64,000 bases of DNA from Larus michahellis (lineage: Eukaryota; Chordata; Aves; Charadriiformes; Laridae): the NCBI RefSeq assembly GCF_964199755.1, contig NC_133896.1, forward strand, positions 101,058,549 through 101,122,548. Reading direction: 5' to 3'. This document shows positions 38,801 through 50,516 of the stretch, one piece after another. Position 1 is the first letter of the stretch. Every line of letters starts with the position of its first letter. The translations under genes were made by a program, and so were the position numbers. The notes under the pieces are model-generated. The model was not told the origin of the DNA, ran no database searches, and was given only the letters and a program-made list of their open reading frames with translations.

Positions 38801-40614
38801 TCAGAGTAGGTTAATTCACCACGTACTTACAGAATTTCATTAAGAGCTTTTGCAGTCTACGATAGTTCTATCTGGGCTAAAAGGCAATGAAGATATACTA
38901 CATATTCTTCCAAAAAGCTATTGCCCTGAATCAGCTATTAAGATGGTTCTCTCACTTTTAAGACAAACAGGATGGACTTAAGTAAATGCAAAAATAATTC
39001 CTCAGGTCAGCAGTAATTTATGCAAAAATATTGGTGCCTTTTGATATAAATTAATGACAAGTAAAAATCTCAGTTTCATATTAAACTGTAAAATACTCTG
39101 TTTATTAAAATCAGCTTGCATATCCTGTGCAAGACTGTAAAGACTACGGTTGCTCCTTGAACATGCCATTGGAGTAAATTTGAATAACCAAAATAAACTG
39201 CTGCCCTGGACAGCAGTTATGCAAAGATTATCTTACTAGGCAAAGTTTCATGCCAAATGATAATTTTTTCTCAAATTAACTATACTAAAATAAAATAGTT
39301 CTAAAGCTCATAATAAAAAAGACCAAAAACAAGGACGTGAGTTAACAGTCATACAATGTATCTCTGCAACTCATTCTCTCTATTGTGTTTGTATATTCAG
39401 GCTCCTACCAGCTGTAACTGAATCATTTTTCCAACTTGTTAAAAGAATGGTTTAGCTCTGAAGTTAACGTATTGCTGATCAGACGGGGAAGGAATTTCCA
39501 AAATGAGTTCCCATCTACACTTTCCTTTATATACACACATATACATTCATGTGTAGCCACTGCTGCTGTGATCCATGTGTTCAAACAGTAGGAGTCATCA
39601 GTAACAGCAGCTGCTCTGCGTGGCGAAGATGGTATTCTTCTGAAAAACCGTGAGCCATTTCCTACAGACCTTCATCCGTGAACAGCCTCAACACTCTGAA
39701 TCACACCAAGAGTCACACATTTCCATCCACCTTTTCCCATGAATGTTCAATCAGGATGATGGTACTGCCCATATTCTGATTAGGAGTCAGGGCCTCGGGA
39801 TGAAAAGTCAGAACAAGTGCAGACAATTATAATGACTATTACATTAACTGTAATAGTCACCCAACAAGTACCTGAACAAGAAAAGTACCTCTGTGCCCCA
39901 TGGTTTCCAGATAGCCTTGTCTATAGCCAGTTTGTTTACAGGTTAATAGCATGTCCTAGTGATTGCACACGTGAGAACTCACAGATGTTTTTATCAAAAT
40001 AAAAAAAATCAAATCACTTATCCATCCATCCAAACTCCAATCTAAATCACGCTGCACACAGATAAAAATCACATTTAACCATCACTATCTAAACCTTCAT
40101 GTTTCAGTAGGATTTGTCTTCAGTAATGTCTTTGAACAAATACCTTGAGAGGGCAATCCACTGTCACAGGAGGATAACGCACCCATTACAAACACCTTGA
40201 GCTCTCCTTCTGTCATATCTGGCTCAGCCTTCCCCCTGCTCTTCATTCTGCTTCTTGCGGTTGGCAGCTATTGAAATAACAAAGACCACAGTATATGAAT
40301 TGAATGCAAAGGAAATAAATCAGCATGCTGACTACATCCTAATAAGACTGTTTTCCAGATTACCCATAGCTTCTGCAAAGGCTCCACATACACTTTGCAA
40401 AGGGCATGAAGGATTCACTACCAAAGAGGCATTGGATTAAAACTTATGAAATTCAGACTTCTTAAGGTTTCTCAAAGAAGTCAAGTGGCTCACTTCAAGA
40501 GTTTCTCTCAAGGACAGCTTATTCTTAAGCAATGTTCAGAGAAAGAAACAAGATGGTAAAGATTACAGGGCAGTATTAGTATTTATGGGACATTGTAGCT
40601 GTTCCTGAATCTTT
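35846..40614. other. Intergenic sequence, very AT-rich, no gene seen
   Basis: Frames are all under about 75 codons. A locally repetitive patch at 38,738-38,815 contains several copies of ATAATAAGAGC/AAGAGCTCA and a near-palindrome around AGAAGCTT. No mobile element is recognised. Confidence 0.55.
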
Positions 40615-40775
40615 TACAGACCTACTGGCTGATTTAGGAAAACACACTGCATCCCCTGCCTCAGTTTCCCAATCTGCAAAGTGTGAATAATGATACTGAC
40701 ATCCTTTCTTAAAGTGCTGCTGGAACTGTGTATGATGAGCACTTCATAGAAGCCATGTGTAAGTATTATTATTCT
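40615..40775 (+). mobile_element. MIR SINE, recognisable copy
   Basis: The best MIR in the window. CTGATTTAGGAAAACACACT, then GCCTCAGTTTCCCAATCTGC (40,658-40,677), AAAGTGTGAATAATGATACTG, then GAGCACTTCATAGAAGCCAT and AAGTATTATTATT. The order matches MIR: core, CCTCAGTTTCCTCATCTGTAAAATGGG, AATAATAC, TAAAGCGCTTAGCA, TAAGTATTATTATT. The sense strand is +. Confidence 0.85.
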
Positions 40776-41721
40776 CCTTTTATTTTAATTTGAGAGGCAC
40801 TTAGATTTGAGTGAGATAGATGCCATCTTTAAGAACCTCTTAAGACCCCAGAAACGGGTTCATACAATATAAGAATGACATGGCTGTGCCATCCCCCATG
40901 TCATCAAGCAGCATTTGAAAACGCAACATTAATTCAGCATGAGCTCGATTAGAGACTCAAATCCTTCTGGTTGCCTTGTTAGAGGATTTTGCTTTTCAAG
41001 GGGTTCATCCCTCTCCAAAGTGATACGATTTGCAAAGAGCCCACAATGTATGCAAAGATTAGTTGCAGTGGTTCAAAAGAAAGTGGAAACCTTCTGCTTA
41101 ACAGCAGCATTCACTTTGGTAATCTACTACTGCATTTATGCCTCTTTAAAACCTCACCTGAATCCTCAAAAAACCAAAATTTTGTACACTGATGCTCTGT
41201 TTCATTGAAGCAAATTCTAATTTCCTTCCCCATCTAACCCATAAAAGGACTGTTATTAAATGTCTGCATCATCTTGCCAGTTCCAACTTCTTTTTCTTTT
41301 GTTTTGACCCTTTATTCATGTAAGAAAGCAATAATGCTCAAAGATTTATACATGTAGAGCAGGTGAGTCAACATGTGCAAGGTGCACAACTGTGATTAAT
41401 GCATCCATTTTCTGATATGCCATTGTTTAAAAAGTTTAGGTTGAGGATCAAATGGATCTTCACCATGCACCTTACACTTGAAAACATCCTTATCCTTGTA
41501 CAAATGCCTCTTCATATCTTGAACTACATATTGAATATACAATTTTGTTGGTGAATATGTGGCATGACCGCTATTCTGTGTATGTCACTATCTATTAATA
41601 AAGCTATATAAAGCCATAATAAGCCTGTTCACTTGCACTGACTACATAGCACCTTTAGCACAGAGTGAATCAAAAAAGTCCAAAACAGAAAAGAAAATCA
41701 AAGAATGGGCCAGAAGGAACA

Positions 41722-42299
41722 AGACTTGTTGTGGGTGAGCCCTGGAAGGCAGCTTGGCTCCCCTAGCCGCTCACTGATTCCCCCCACTGGGATGGGGAAG
41801 AGAATTGGAAGGGTAAAAGTGCAAAAACTCATGGGTTGAGATAAAGACAGTTTAATAGGTAAAGCAAAAACCGTGCATGCAAGCAAAAGAAAACAAAGAA
41901 TTAATTCCCTGCTTCCCAGCAGCAGGGAGGTATTCAGACATCTCCATCAAGCGTAATGGTGACTTGGGAAAACAAATGCCATAACTCCGAACATCCCTCC
42001 TTCCTTCTTCCCCAGCTTTTACTGCTGAGACATCATATGGTCTGGAATATCCCTTTGGTCAGTCGGGGTCAGCTGTCCCACCTGTGTCCCCTCCCAACAT
42101 CTTGTGCACCCCCAGCCTGCTCGCTGGTGGGGTAGGGTGAGAAACAGAAAAGACCTTGACACTGTGCAAGCACTGCTCAGCAATAACTAAAACATCCCTC
42201 TGTTATCAGCACTGCTTTGGTCACAAGTCCAAACCACAGCACCACAGGAGCTACTATGAAGAAAAGTAACTCTATCCCAGCCAAAACCAGTACAAGACT
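41722..42299 (-). mobile_element. Solo LTR of an endogenous retrovirus with target duplication
   Basis: The LTR proper is 41,727-42,294 (568 bp), minus strand. In the sense direction it starts TGTACTGGTTTTGGCTGGGA, a start I associate with a common avian ERVL-type LTR, and ends in CA. Both outer edges carry the same 5 bp, AGACT (41,722-41,726 and 42,295-42,299), a perfect target-site duplication. Five base pairs fits the ERVL type better than the ERV1 4-bp or ERVK 6-bp patterns. An ATTAAA polyadenylation-type signal lies on the minus strand at 41,851-41,856. No internal viral genes are present, so it formed by recombination between two LTRs. Expression effects on neighbours are unknown. Confidence 0.92.
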
Positions 42300-42507
42300 A
42301 TACGTAAATTTGCAAGTAACAGGACAATCCCATAATGCTGAGCTCAGCATTCAGTAAGTAGGCGATTTATGGTGGAAATGAAAAACAGAGTAAAAGGGTT
42401 CTTGCTCATGGTGAAAGCCAGAAGAAGGTGCACAGAAAAGAGAGGGGAGAAGAACTGACGGGCACGTTGAAGGTCGCTGGGCTGTGGACAAGCAGACAGG
42501 TAGACTA

Positions 42508-42529
42508 AGCCCACCTAGACAGGTGGGCT
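42508..42529. repeat. Short perfect hairpin (9-bp stem, 4-nt loop)
   Basis: AGCCCACCT, loop AGAC, AGGTGGGCT. The stem is perfect and pairing continues imperfectly outward. It lies about 210 bp beyond the solo LTR. There is no U-run after it on either strand, so it is not a terminator; significance unknown. Confidence 0.8.
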
Positions 42530-45500
42530 AAGACAAATGACTTGAAGTGCAGGGGGAACCAAGAAATAGGCACACATATGGACGAAGACTGGCGGAGAAC
42601 AGCAACAGAAATAATGGGATGCAGGAGGAGCATCTTGTCAATATGAGACACAGGAGACTGTTTGACAATGGGAGAACAGGGTGAAGAGCAAGTCTGAAAA
42701 TAAATCTGAACTCTGGGTAGCAGAATCAAGGGAATAAATTGCCCTCTGAAAAATGTCATGGACTAAAAAAGTTAGTTCAAACACAAGCCAGAAAAGCAGA
42801 GAGATCTTGATAAGTCTGCCCTTAGCAAAACAGGCAGACTCCCTTTCTTCTTACTAACTGCAAATTTTCAGAACATTAGTGCCAGGAAGGTTTGAACCCT
42901 TTTGACTGTCATCCCTAGCAAAGAACTGTTTCCCACATACTGACAGAATGTGAATCTGACCTTCAATCCACTATGTGCCACCTTGTGCAGAGCCTGATCC
43001 TGAGACAGCTGATAACAACTGTCTTTCAATCTCTGATTTGCAGAATCTAAACAGAATTGGCAAAATATGTTTATTAGTTATCCACCTTTATCAGAAACTT
43101 TCAGCACTGGGTACAACAAAAATGCCCCTGCAGCATTGCTTCTACAATTGCACTGATTATTTTAGCCACTGCGAGCCACCCCAGTTAGCCTCTCTAATAA
43201 GGATGCACCAACCATTGGTATTACCTTCTAGGACGTAACTCAACATTACTCCCTTATCTAACAACCTGCACTTACATCTTCTGCCAATATATTCCGTGTC
43301 ATAAATCTTCTTCCCAAAGACATCTTCACAGTTTCTTGAAGATAATGAAAAGGTCATTTTTATGAAAATACATCTCCTACTTTAATTTCTGCAAATCAAA
43401 AGTTTCTCCAAGTTTGATTTGATTTTTTTCTACAATTGTTTTTTGATTTAACATAAAAATGTAATGTGCAGAATACTGTAACCTATTAAACTGAACCAGG
43501 ATGATATACTATTGGCCATATTTTAATGTGCATGCACTTTTATTTAATCCTGAAATATTTGCTATAGTAGATTGGTAATGTCTTAAAAAATCTTTCTAGA
43601 TGGATCGTACCATCTTCTTTTTTAAGGATGAACTGTTCTGCAAATTTTTATAGAATATCTTTCCTGTGATTTTTGACATATGCAAAATGCAGACTTTAGG
43701 GCCATTTAAGTTTAAAAATTTCTTTCTCCAGAGAATCATGTCAATCTCACAATGCCTCATTGCCCCATTTGTAAAACAAGAATAACGTTTTTCTTTTCCC
43801 TTAAACCACCCTTTGCTCATCCTGTCTACTTAATCTGTAAATTCCCTGTAGCAGCAGCTCTTCCTTACTCCGGCATAGCAAAGCTATTTAAAAGGAGTCC
43901 AATCGCTTCAGACCCTTTTGTTCTAATACAACATATATGTGATATAATAACCATCATTCCTACGTGGCTAATTCTCACACCCCACTTCCTATCCCTCCTC
44001 ACCTTCAAATATGCTGGCATATTTCTGATATGATCTGATATTCAGATCTGATAACAAAAAACTGTTTTCAACATTTGTAATCATTGTATCCTTCTTCTCA
44101 AGGGCTAATTTTACTTTCTGAGGAACCAGCACTGTGTATGTACATGATATTCCAATACTTTCCCCCTAAGCTGTGCTGCAATCCAAACAGTCTGGTCTTA
44201 AAAGCCTTTCAATCTTCATGCATGTAAAAACTAATTTACAAATTTAGCCTTGGCACAGGTATCTAGTTAAGGGACAGAAGATCAAATACATTTTTCCAAG
44301 GATCTGACAACAGCACGGCTCTAAGGAACATGTAATTGACCGATGGCCTTTTTGTCCCCTGAGGCAGGCCTATTCCTTCCCTGGGCAACGGGCAGACCGG
44401 GAAGAAGCAACTCCTTTCATTTACTTAGGAAATGCTCTTTCTAATCTGCAAGTGCTGATGTAGCACAATCAGGGGCAGATACACTGCAATAAAGGTTGCA
44501 AGGAAGAAATTGCAATGCTGGAACATAGTCAGTGGATTCATTTTAATGGTTCTGCATATGGCTAGATAAAAAAAGCATCATTGATTTCCTGCTGACCCTC
44601 TCCTCCAAGTTAATGAATGAAAGCTACTCATGTTAAAAGGCGTGCAGCGTGAGAAGGTCTGCTATTACCATCAAGACTGGAAGGAAAAACTGATAAGCAG
44701 GGTTTAAGGTAATACCTGTCACATAAGGAAACTGCACAGGTTTGGGATGTATAGAATCCAGTGTGCTAGCATAGAAAACCTGTGTGAGTCTGGTACTATC
44801 TCTTTATTTTAATTCCTTTTTTTCAATCCTTATTTTGTTGCATCACTCAGAGAAGCAGTGCTTTGAAGGAGCTGAACCCTGCAGTGTGGTGCAGCAAGTA
44901 CATCTGCACTACTCAACACTAACTCAACAGTCTTCAATGCTTGATCCAGCTTCTTTGGTTCACCCAAGACAAAAAGGGAAGAAACTTGCTTCTGAAGAAG
45001 GGGTAACAAATTTCCTTTGGTTCAAGTACGTCCTGAGTAGGCATGAAAGGCTCCGAGCTCTCTGCTGTCCTGTCCGTCTTCCACACTATGTGTACCTCCG
45101 AATTTCACTGTGGCTTAAAACCACTTGGTCTCGACTTGGGTGGATCAAGTGCAGGCTCAGACCAGCCAAGGATTTGTCCCAAGTCACCTAGTTTTCCATC
45201 ACTATAAAATTATATTCTGTCAGGAATCCCACTTGTATCAACTGTACTATTTGTAATGCAAGATGCTGCAACACACTGAGAATAAGTGGCAATAAGTAGC
45301 CCTTAAAAAACCATTTCTTTTTCTAAGTTTACCTTTCTTCTTTTGTTTCCTTTCTCCTGCTTTCCCTTTCAGATTTTTACTCTTGGATCTTGCTTCTCTT
45401 ATCACTAAGTCCTTGTGTATTTTCTTCTTTACCATAGCTAAGAATTATGTGGAGATGAGATGTGACTAGAGGACTGTTTTCTTGCTTTCCCTTATGGACA

Positions 45501-46204
45501 TGGCAATAGTCTGCTGGTCAGCATGACCTATAAACCAGACTCTGTTTCACTTCTTTCACTTCTTGCCTTCCAAACTTTCTATTAAATATACCTCATTTCT
45601 TTCCATCCTTCCTTTCATTTTTGTTTTCATAATGCAAAGGAGAACATCCACAACATGCCCTGATGCATGACTGCTCTGAATGAGTTATCTCCACTTTCCT
45701 TCCCTTGGCTAGGTTTGAAAATTAAACATGGGCACACTAACTACTACAGGCAGGTGTATTTCACCGACTTGACTCCCAGCCTTACTTCTGATCTTTATGT
45801 TTGCTTTTATTACCTTTCTCTATGAAACACAAGTATAAACAGAGAATGTTTTTACTTCTGGGATTGAGGATGGAAACTCAGGGACTCTGAATTTTGTCCT
45901 TAGATCACCATTGTTTTTTTAAATAGATCAGAGTAAATCTGTTCATCTTTCTAGGGTTCAGTATCTTCTCTAATGTCACATGCTGCCAAGCACTTAATGT
46001 TCTCACAAGCATCTGAATTCCTCAGATGAAAGGCAGGACAGAAGTGAAAGCTATTTGAGTGCCTACCTTACACAGGTGTCATGATTTGAGGCTTAATCAG
46101 TGTAAGACCCTTTTCCAGATGAAAAATTGCTCAGTATCAGCATTCTGATTAGATTTGATCGAGAAGATTTTTAAAATTACATAGCTCATACAGAAATCAG
46201 TGAT
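42530..46204. other. Intergenic sequence with one possible old SINE
   Basis: No gene recognised; the longest frame is 135 codons (44,784-45,191, +) without a known domain. A pyrimidine-rich stretch runs from about 45,320 to 45,430. The region 43,725-43,960 may be an old SINE and is listed separately. Confidence 0.5.
43725..43960 (+). mobile_element. Possible ancient SINE remnant
   Basis: CACAATGCCTCATTGCCCCA followed by TTTGTAAAACAAGAATAACG resembles the MIR/CORE-SINE 'cctcattttcccatctgtaaaatgggaataa' motif. CCTGTCTACTTAATCTGTAA further on resembles the tail of old tRNA-derived amniote SINEs. It is diverged, and the call is tentative. Confidence 0.35.
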
Positions 46205-47251
46205 TCAAGTAAGAATTTGAAAATTCTCGCCAAAACCAGGCATAGCCTCTGTGAAAAGGAAGTTAAAATAATTTTGAATACAACGATACTTAAATGGTCT
46301 TCCATTGTTGACACAGGAGGGAGTACCTGTGGTCATGTCCATTGCTGTTCTGTTGGATTGCTCCCTGCTAGAACCCCAACGAGGGCACGCCATGAGGAAA
46401 GACCCACCTCTTGATGCCTCCAGAGCCCCCATCTGCACTATCCCACATTCCAGAAACTGTTATGGCACTCCTAATGCTGTTACAACACTAGCTCCTACAC
46501 CAGCTCATCTGATGTCACATAATCCCAAAAGGATTATGGATTGCTTCCTGACTGACAGCATGGTAGTGGAGATAAAAGGAGGATGCTGTCCAGAAAGGGC
46601 CTCCAGTCTCCTCTGTTGCTCTGCCAGGATGCTGTCTGCACTTGTACTGGCAGCATGGGTAGAACCAAGCAACAGAGGCCCAGATTTGGTAGCTGGCCCA
46701 CATTATGCCAGAGCTGACCTTGAAAGAATCAAGTTAGTCCAAGTTTTAGCTGCAAGTGACACCAATGGAGCAGATAGGGAGATGCTTCCAGGTAAGGCTG
46801 ACGCCAAGACCAACCCCACTCCACTCAGTTATGAACAGTCCTGTGGAAAGGCTCCTCAGTCCAAGAAGTACCTTCACTCAGCCTAGCCCTTCTGAGAACC
46901 AAGCTCTGCAACACTTGAGACACATGGACGTCCAGCCTGCATGCAGGCAGACTAGACATGGGTAAGCACCAGGAGTTGACTGAACCCACCAAACAGGGCA
47001 GAGGAACCTGCCGACATCCTAATAAATGACATGACACTATGCTCTTTCTTGATCCTTCACAGCATGCCCGCATTGCAAGCCAGATGTTGCAGGACATTTT
47101 TGGCAGAATGCGACATGTCTTGTCAAGGATGCTCCTTAGTACGGCGGATCCGTCAGTTCCTATAGCATTAAGGTGTTTTCCTGCTACAGTCAAGTACCAT
47201 CAAGGAGTAGAAAGTACAGAAAGTCAAAGAATTTGGTTTTATGAATGCTGA
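46205..47251. other. Block of overlapping long frames on both strands, unassigned
   Basis: This 1-kb block is GC-richer than its surroundings. It carries the longest plain open frame outside the CR1 copies and the CpG island: 193 codons at 46,305-46,886 (+). Other frames are 122 codons at 46,825-47,193 (-), 77 at 46,205-46,438 (-), 62 at 46,515-46,703 (-) and 70 at 47,039-47,251 (+). None shows a domain I recognise, and no ATG context or splice sites support one strand. It could be a decayed retrocopy or DNA-transposon coding region, or chance. Confidence 0.3.
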
Positions 47252-48391
47252 GAAAAGGGGAAACAGAGTGTAATCATTTTAGCAGTGTTAACAATCTCTT
47301 TCTTTGTATTACAGCTATTTTACATCGCCAATATATTATCAGTGCTACACTTCACATTCTGCCATTGTATATCCCACTGGATTTTCATACAAAAACAATT
47401 CTTTGCCCTCAAAAGCAGCTTTTGTAATGAAAAAAAAAGAGACCTGAAATCTGAAAACTGTTTGCTTTTACGTGACTCAAACCTGTTTTTAAAAAGGCAG
47501 GAAAAGGCAACTGAGCCTTCTCAGAAGGCAAGCAGGTGGCCAGCAAAATTGACATCTACTAGTCCAGACTCAAGAATTGGATTGATTTTACTCTTTATGC
47601 ACTTCTCAGTTAACATGTCAAGCCACTGTGGCTCTTGTATTTTTTGTGCATAAGTCCAATATTTTTCTTTTCTTCTTGGTTTTTTTTTTAGAGGCAAATC
47701 ACAAACTTTTAAAGACAATAACCACCTTCTATTCTTCAAACTCCTTCCTCCCATCTTCCACTCATATTTTATGAACATTTTGTCTCAGCTGAAGGCATTC
47801 TGGGTATTTTGCATGTAATTCAAGTGTAATGTTATTTTAATGAATGTTTGTACAGTATTAGTCCTCCAGTTAAATTATGTAAAAACAGGTGCATTGGAAA
47901 TGGGCAATAGGAAAATAAGTTTGTTTCAGGAGCCCAATTGCTATGCTGATGACTATAGTAACAATACTGACAGGCATTTGCTGATTTTTTTTAGTAGGAT
48001 CATTTTTGCAGTGAATACTGGAAACACAGATTCCGCGTATTCTTCCACTGCAATTTGTTGGTTGTTTTTTTTTTTATTTATTCCAAATATGTGGGTCTTG
48101 TTTACTTAGATCAGAGACAGACAAATTTGCAGACAGCTGCAGAAACCCCAGTAAGCAGGCTTTCTTCTTTGCTGCTATTGGTCACAGTTCATTTTTAGCC
48201 TGTCTGTTTTTTGACCATTTTCTATTTGTCCTGCATGTGTTGTTTGAAATACCTTACAACCTAGAGATGCTCCACCATATACAGTTGATCTAATTCAGAA
48301 AGATGTTGCTAACAGTTACCTTCATGTGCTGATACTGAGCAATGCAAAATAATTCCTGACGAACACGAGTATTCTTCTGCCTCGGCTTGTA
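47252..48391. other. Intergenic sequence, no gene seen
   Basis: AT-rich, with short hydrophobic chance frames on both strands and a T-rich homopolymer region near 48,065-48,078. No repeat recognised. Confidence 0.5.
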
Positions 48392-48490
48392 CTTTAATCC
48401 AGCAAAGTCAGTGAAAGACTCTGCTTGACTTCACCATGCTTTGGCTGAGATTTGCAGAGCCTGGTGTTTAAAGGTATTGAGGCGCCTAAG
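48392..48490. repeat. Ancient amniote interspersed repeat fragment
   Basis: AATCCAGCAAAGTCAGTGAA and TTGACTTCACCATGCTTTGG, followed by TTAAAGGTATTGAGGCGCCT, resemble the old amniote family seen at 31,993-32,068. It directly abuts the palindromic AT patch and the CR1 that follow. Confidence 0.45.
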
Positions 48491-48518
48491 GAGCAGGAAG
48501 CACCTTGTGGATTTTCCA

Positions 48519-48554
48519 ATTGTCATAAAATATGACAATATCATATGACAATAT
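48519..48554. repeat. Small hairpin plus 13-bp direct duplication
   Basis: ATTGTCATA (48,519-48,527) and TATGACAAT (48,531-48,539) form a perfect 9-bp stem with a 3-nt loop. ATATGACAATAT occurs at 48,530-48,541 and again at 48,543-48,554, a tandem duplication. It sits exactly at the 5' junction of the next CR1 copy, so it may record a messy insertion or a replication slip at the junction. Confidence 0.8.
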
Positions 48555-48555
48555 A

Positions 48556-49004
48556 AAAGGGCCATGAAGATGATCCAAGGGCTGAAGCACCTCTCCTACG
48601 AAGACAGGCTGAGAGAGTTGGGGTTGTTCAGCCTGGAGAAGAGGAGGCTCCAGGGAGACCTTATAGCAGCCTTCCAGTACCTGAAGGGGGCCTACAGGAG
48701 AGATGGGGAGGGGCTGTTTGCAAGGGCATGTAGCGATAAGGATGAGGGGCAATGGTTTTAAACTAGAGCAGGGTAGGTTTAGTTTAGACATTAGGAAGAA
48801 GTTCTTTACTTTGAGGGTGGTGAGACACTGGCTCAGGTTGCCCAGAGAGGTGTTGGAGGCCCCATCCCTGGAGACATTCAAGGCCAGGCTTGATGAGGCT
48901 CTGAGCAACCTGATCTAGTTGAAGATGTCCCTGCTTACTGCAGGGGGGTTGGACTAGATGACCTTTAAAGGTCCCTTCCAACCTAACAGATTCTATGTTC
49001 TATG
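48556..49004 (+). mobile_element. CR1 LINE 3' fragment, sense strand
   Basis: It begins in the CR1 ORF2 C-terminal domain (KMIQGLKHLSYEDRLRELGL, LEKRRLQGDLI), shifts frame once near 48,710-48,740, then reads FSLDIRKKFFTLRVVRHWLR and LPREV. The 3' UTR follows (GGGGGGTTGGACTAGATGAC, AAAGGTCCCTTCCAACC) with a short TTCTATG tail. It is 5'-truncated and inactive. Confidence 0.93.
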
Positions 49005-50516
49005 ACCCAAGTCCTAGATGATTCACCAACAATTCCTCTAGTAATGTTGTAACTGGCAGTGTGGATTACACTCATGCTTAACCCTTGGTGTTAGATAATG
49101 TTGCAATGAGTTAATACAAATGACAAGAATATATACCCGTGTATGTATCTTCCAAATTAACACCTTTAACTTAATAGGGTGCAGCAAAACTAACGGAATC
49201 AGATTTACAGAAATGCAAGGCTGGACGTTGCATTCAATAGTTGTCATACAATTCAAGGGCAGTTTCAACAACAGAAGGCTTCCAGTTTGCAGACTGCACT
49301 TCAGATGCTGAGCCAAAACAACATGCACAGTTTCATCGACATAGTATTAAAGCTTATTCACTCACTATTAACAACGGATTAAATTACCAGGAGTGTTGAG
49401 CAGTGCTCTATTCAACAGTATTCTCTACTATTCTTGCTATAAATTTGCTTAAAAAGTAACTATTTTATGCATATGTTGTAAGTGGGAAATGGTATTTCAG
49501 TTTAACAAAAACTCTTTATTATGATGCACAGCCATTATTAATGGATTACACTTTTAATCCACTTTGTCACATAAATAGGAAATCTATGGTTTGATAGGAT
49601 TAAGCATTTATCAAAGATTTTTTTTAATTATTATTTGTGCTTTTCAAACACAGAGTTATTTTCTACAGATTTTTTTTTTGTACTAGTAAGTGTTTTAACT
49701 TCTTCAAAATAAATGTTTATTTTGGACTTTAAAGCCAGGCAGCCGCCACTTTTCCAACAGATCAGTGACTCACTCATACTCCCATTAACTTCAATGGGAA
49801 GAGGAGCATGGCCCAAGAAAATGATCTGTAAAAAACCAAATCTATATTCTGTTAACCCAATAGACATTAAAGGAAATAATTACAAATCTCAGAATTGAGG
49901 ACAGTTGAAATACATAGCATACAAAGATATCTTTAATAATTATCTTGACAATTTCTAATCATGTTTAAATTCCTGTAAAGTTATCAAAACATTTAAGTAA
50001 TCTGAGCTTGAGATGTTTTCTATTTACTCAGAATTCAAAGAGCTCTTTTCAAGTGAAAGGTAGAAATAATAACTTTGAAGAGAAATGACAAAGGAGTGAG
50101 AGGAACCCTAAACAAATCATATTTCTGATTTAAGTATTATGTCCTTAATGTAATCTTCCGCATTTCTCGTATTTCTTACAGACTTTAAACAACACATTCA
50201 GTATTGACATGAGAGCAAAATAGTTAACGAGTAATTTTTCTGAATACTATCTTAAGCATAAATTGTAAAACAACTCTGTATGTTTTGCCTGTTTGAAATG
50301 TATAGTTCTATAGTTTGCTTTTTAGTCTCTGCAGCACACCGTTGGAAATTATTTGCAATATTCACAAAGACTTCCTCATCCCTGCTCCCACTGACAGAAA
50401 ATATATACTATTCATTATTTTGATGCAAATGAGGGAGCAGTTAATCATCTGCTTTAAAAACAAGGTGCTTAGGCATTATTTAATTCCCTAAACCAGCAAA
50501 CCATGTATTTGTATGT
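49005..50516. other. Intergenic AT-rich sequence with one old repeat fragment
   Basis: No gene recognised. A short piece at 49,768-49,817 (ACTCCCATTAACTTCAATGG, GAGCATGGCCCA) looks like the same ancient amniote family as 31,993-32,068. Confidence 0.5.
49768..49817. repeat. Ancient amniote interspersed repeat fragment (short)
   Basis: CTCCCATTAACTTCAATGGG is close to the family core 'cccattgaagtcaatggga' in one orientation. It is too short for a firm assignment. Confidence 0.4.
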
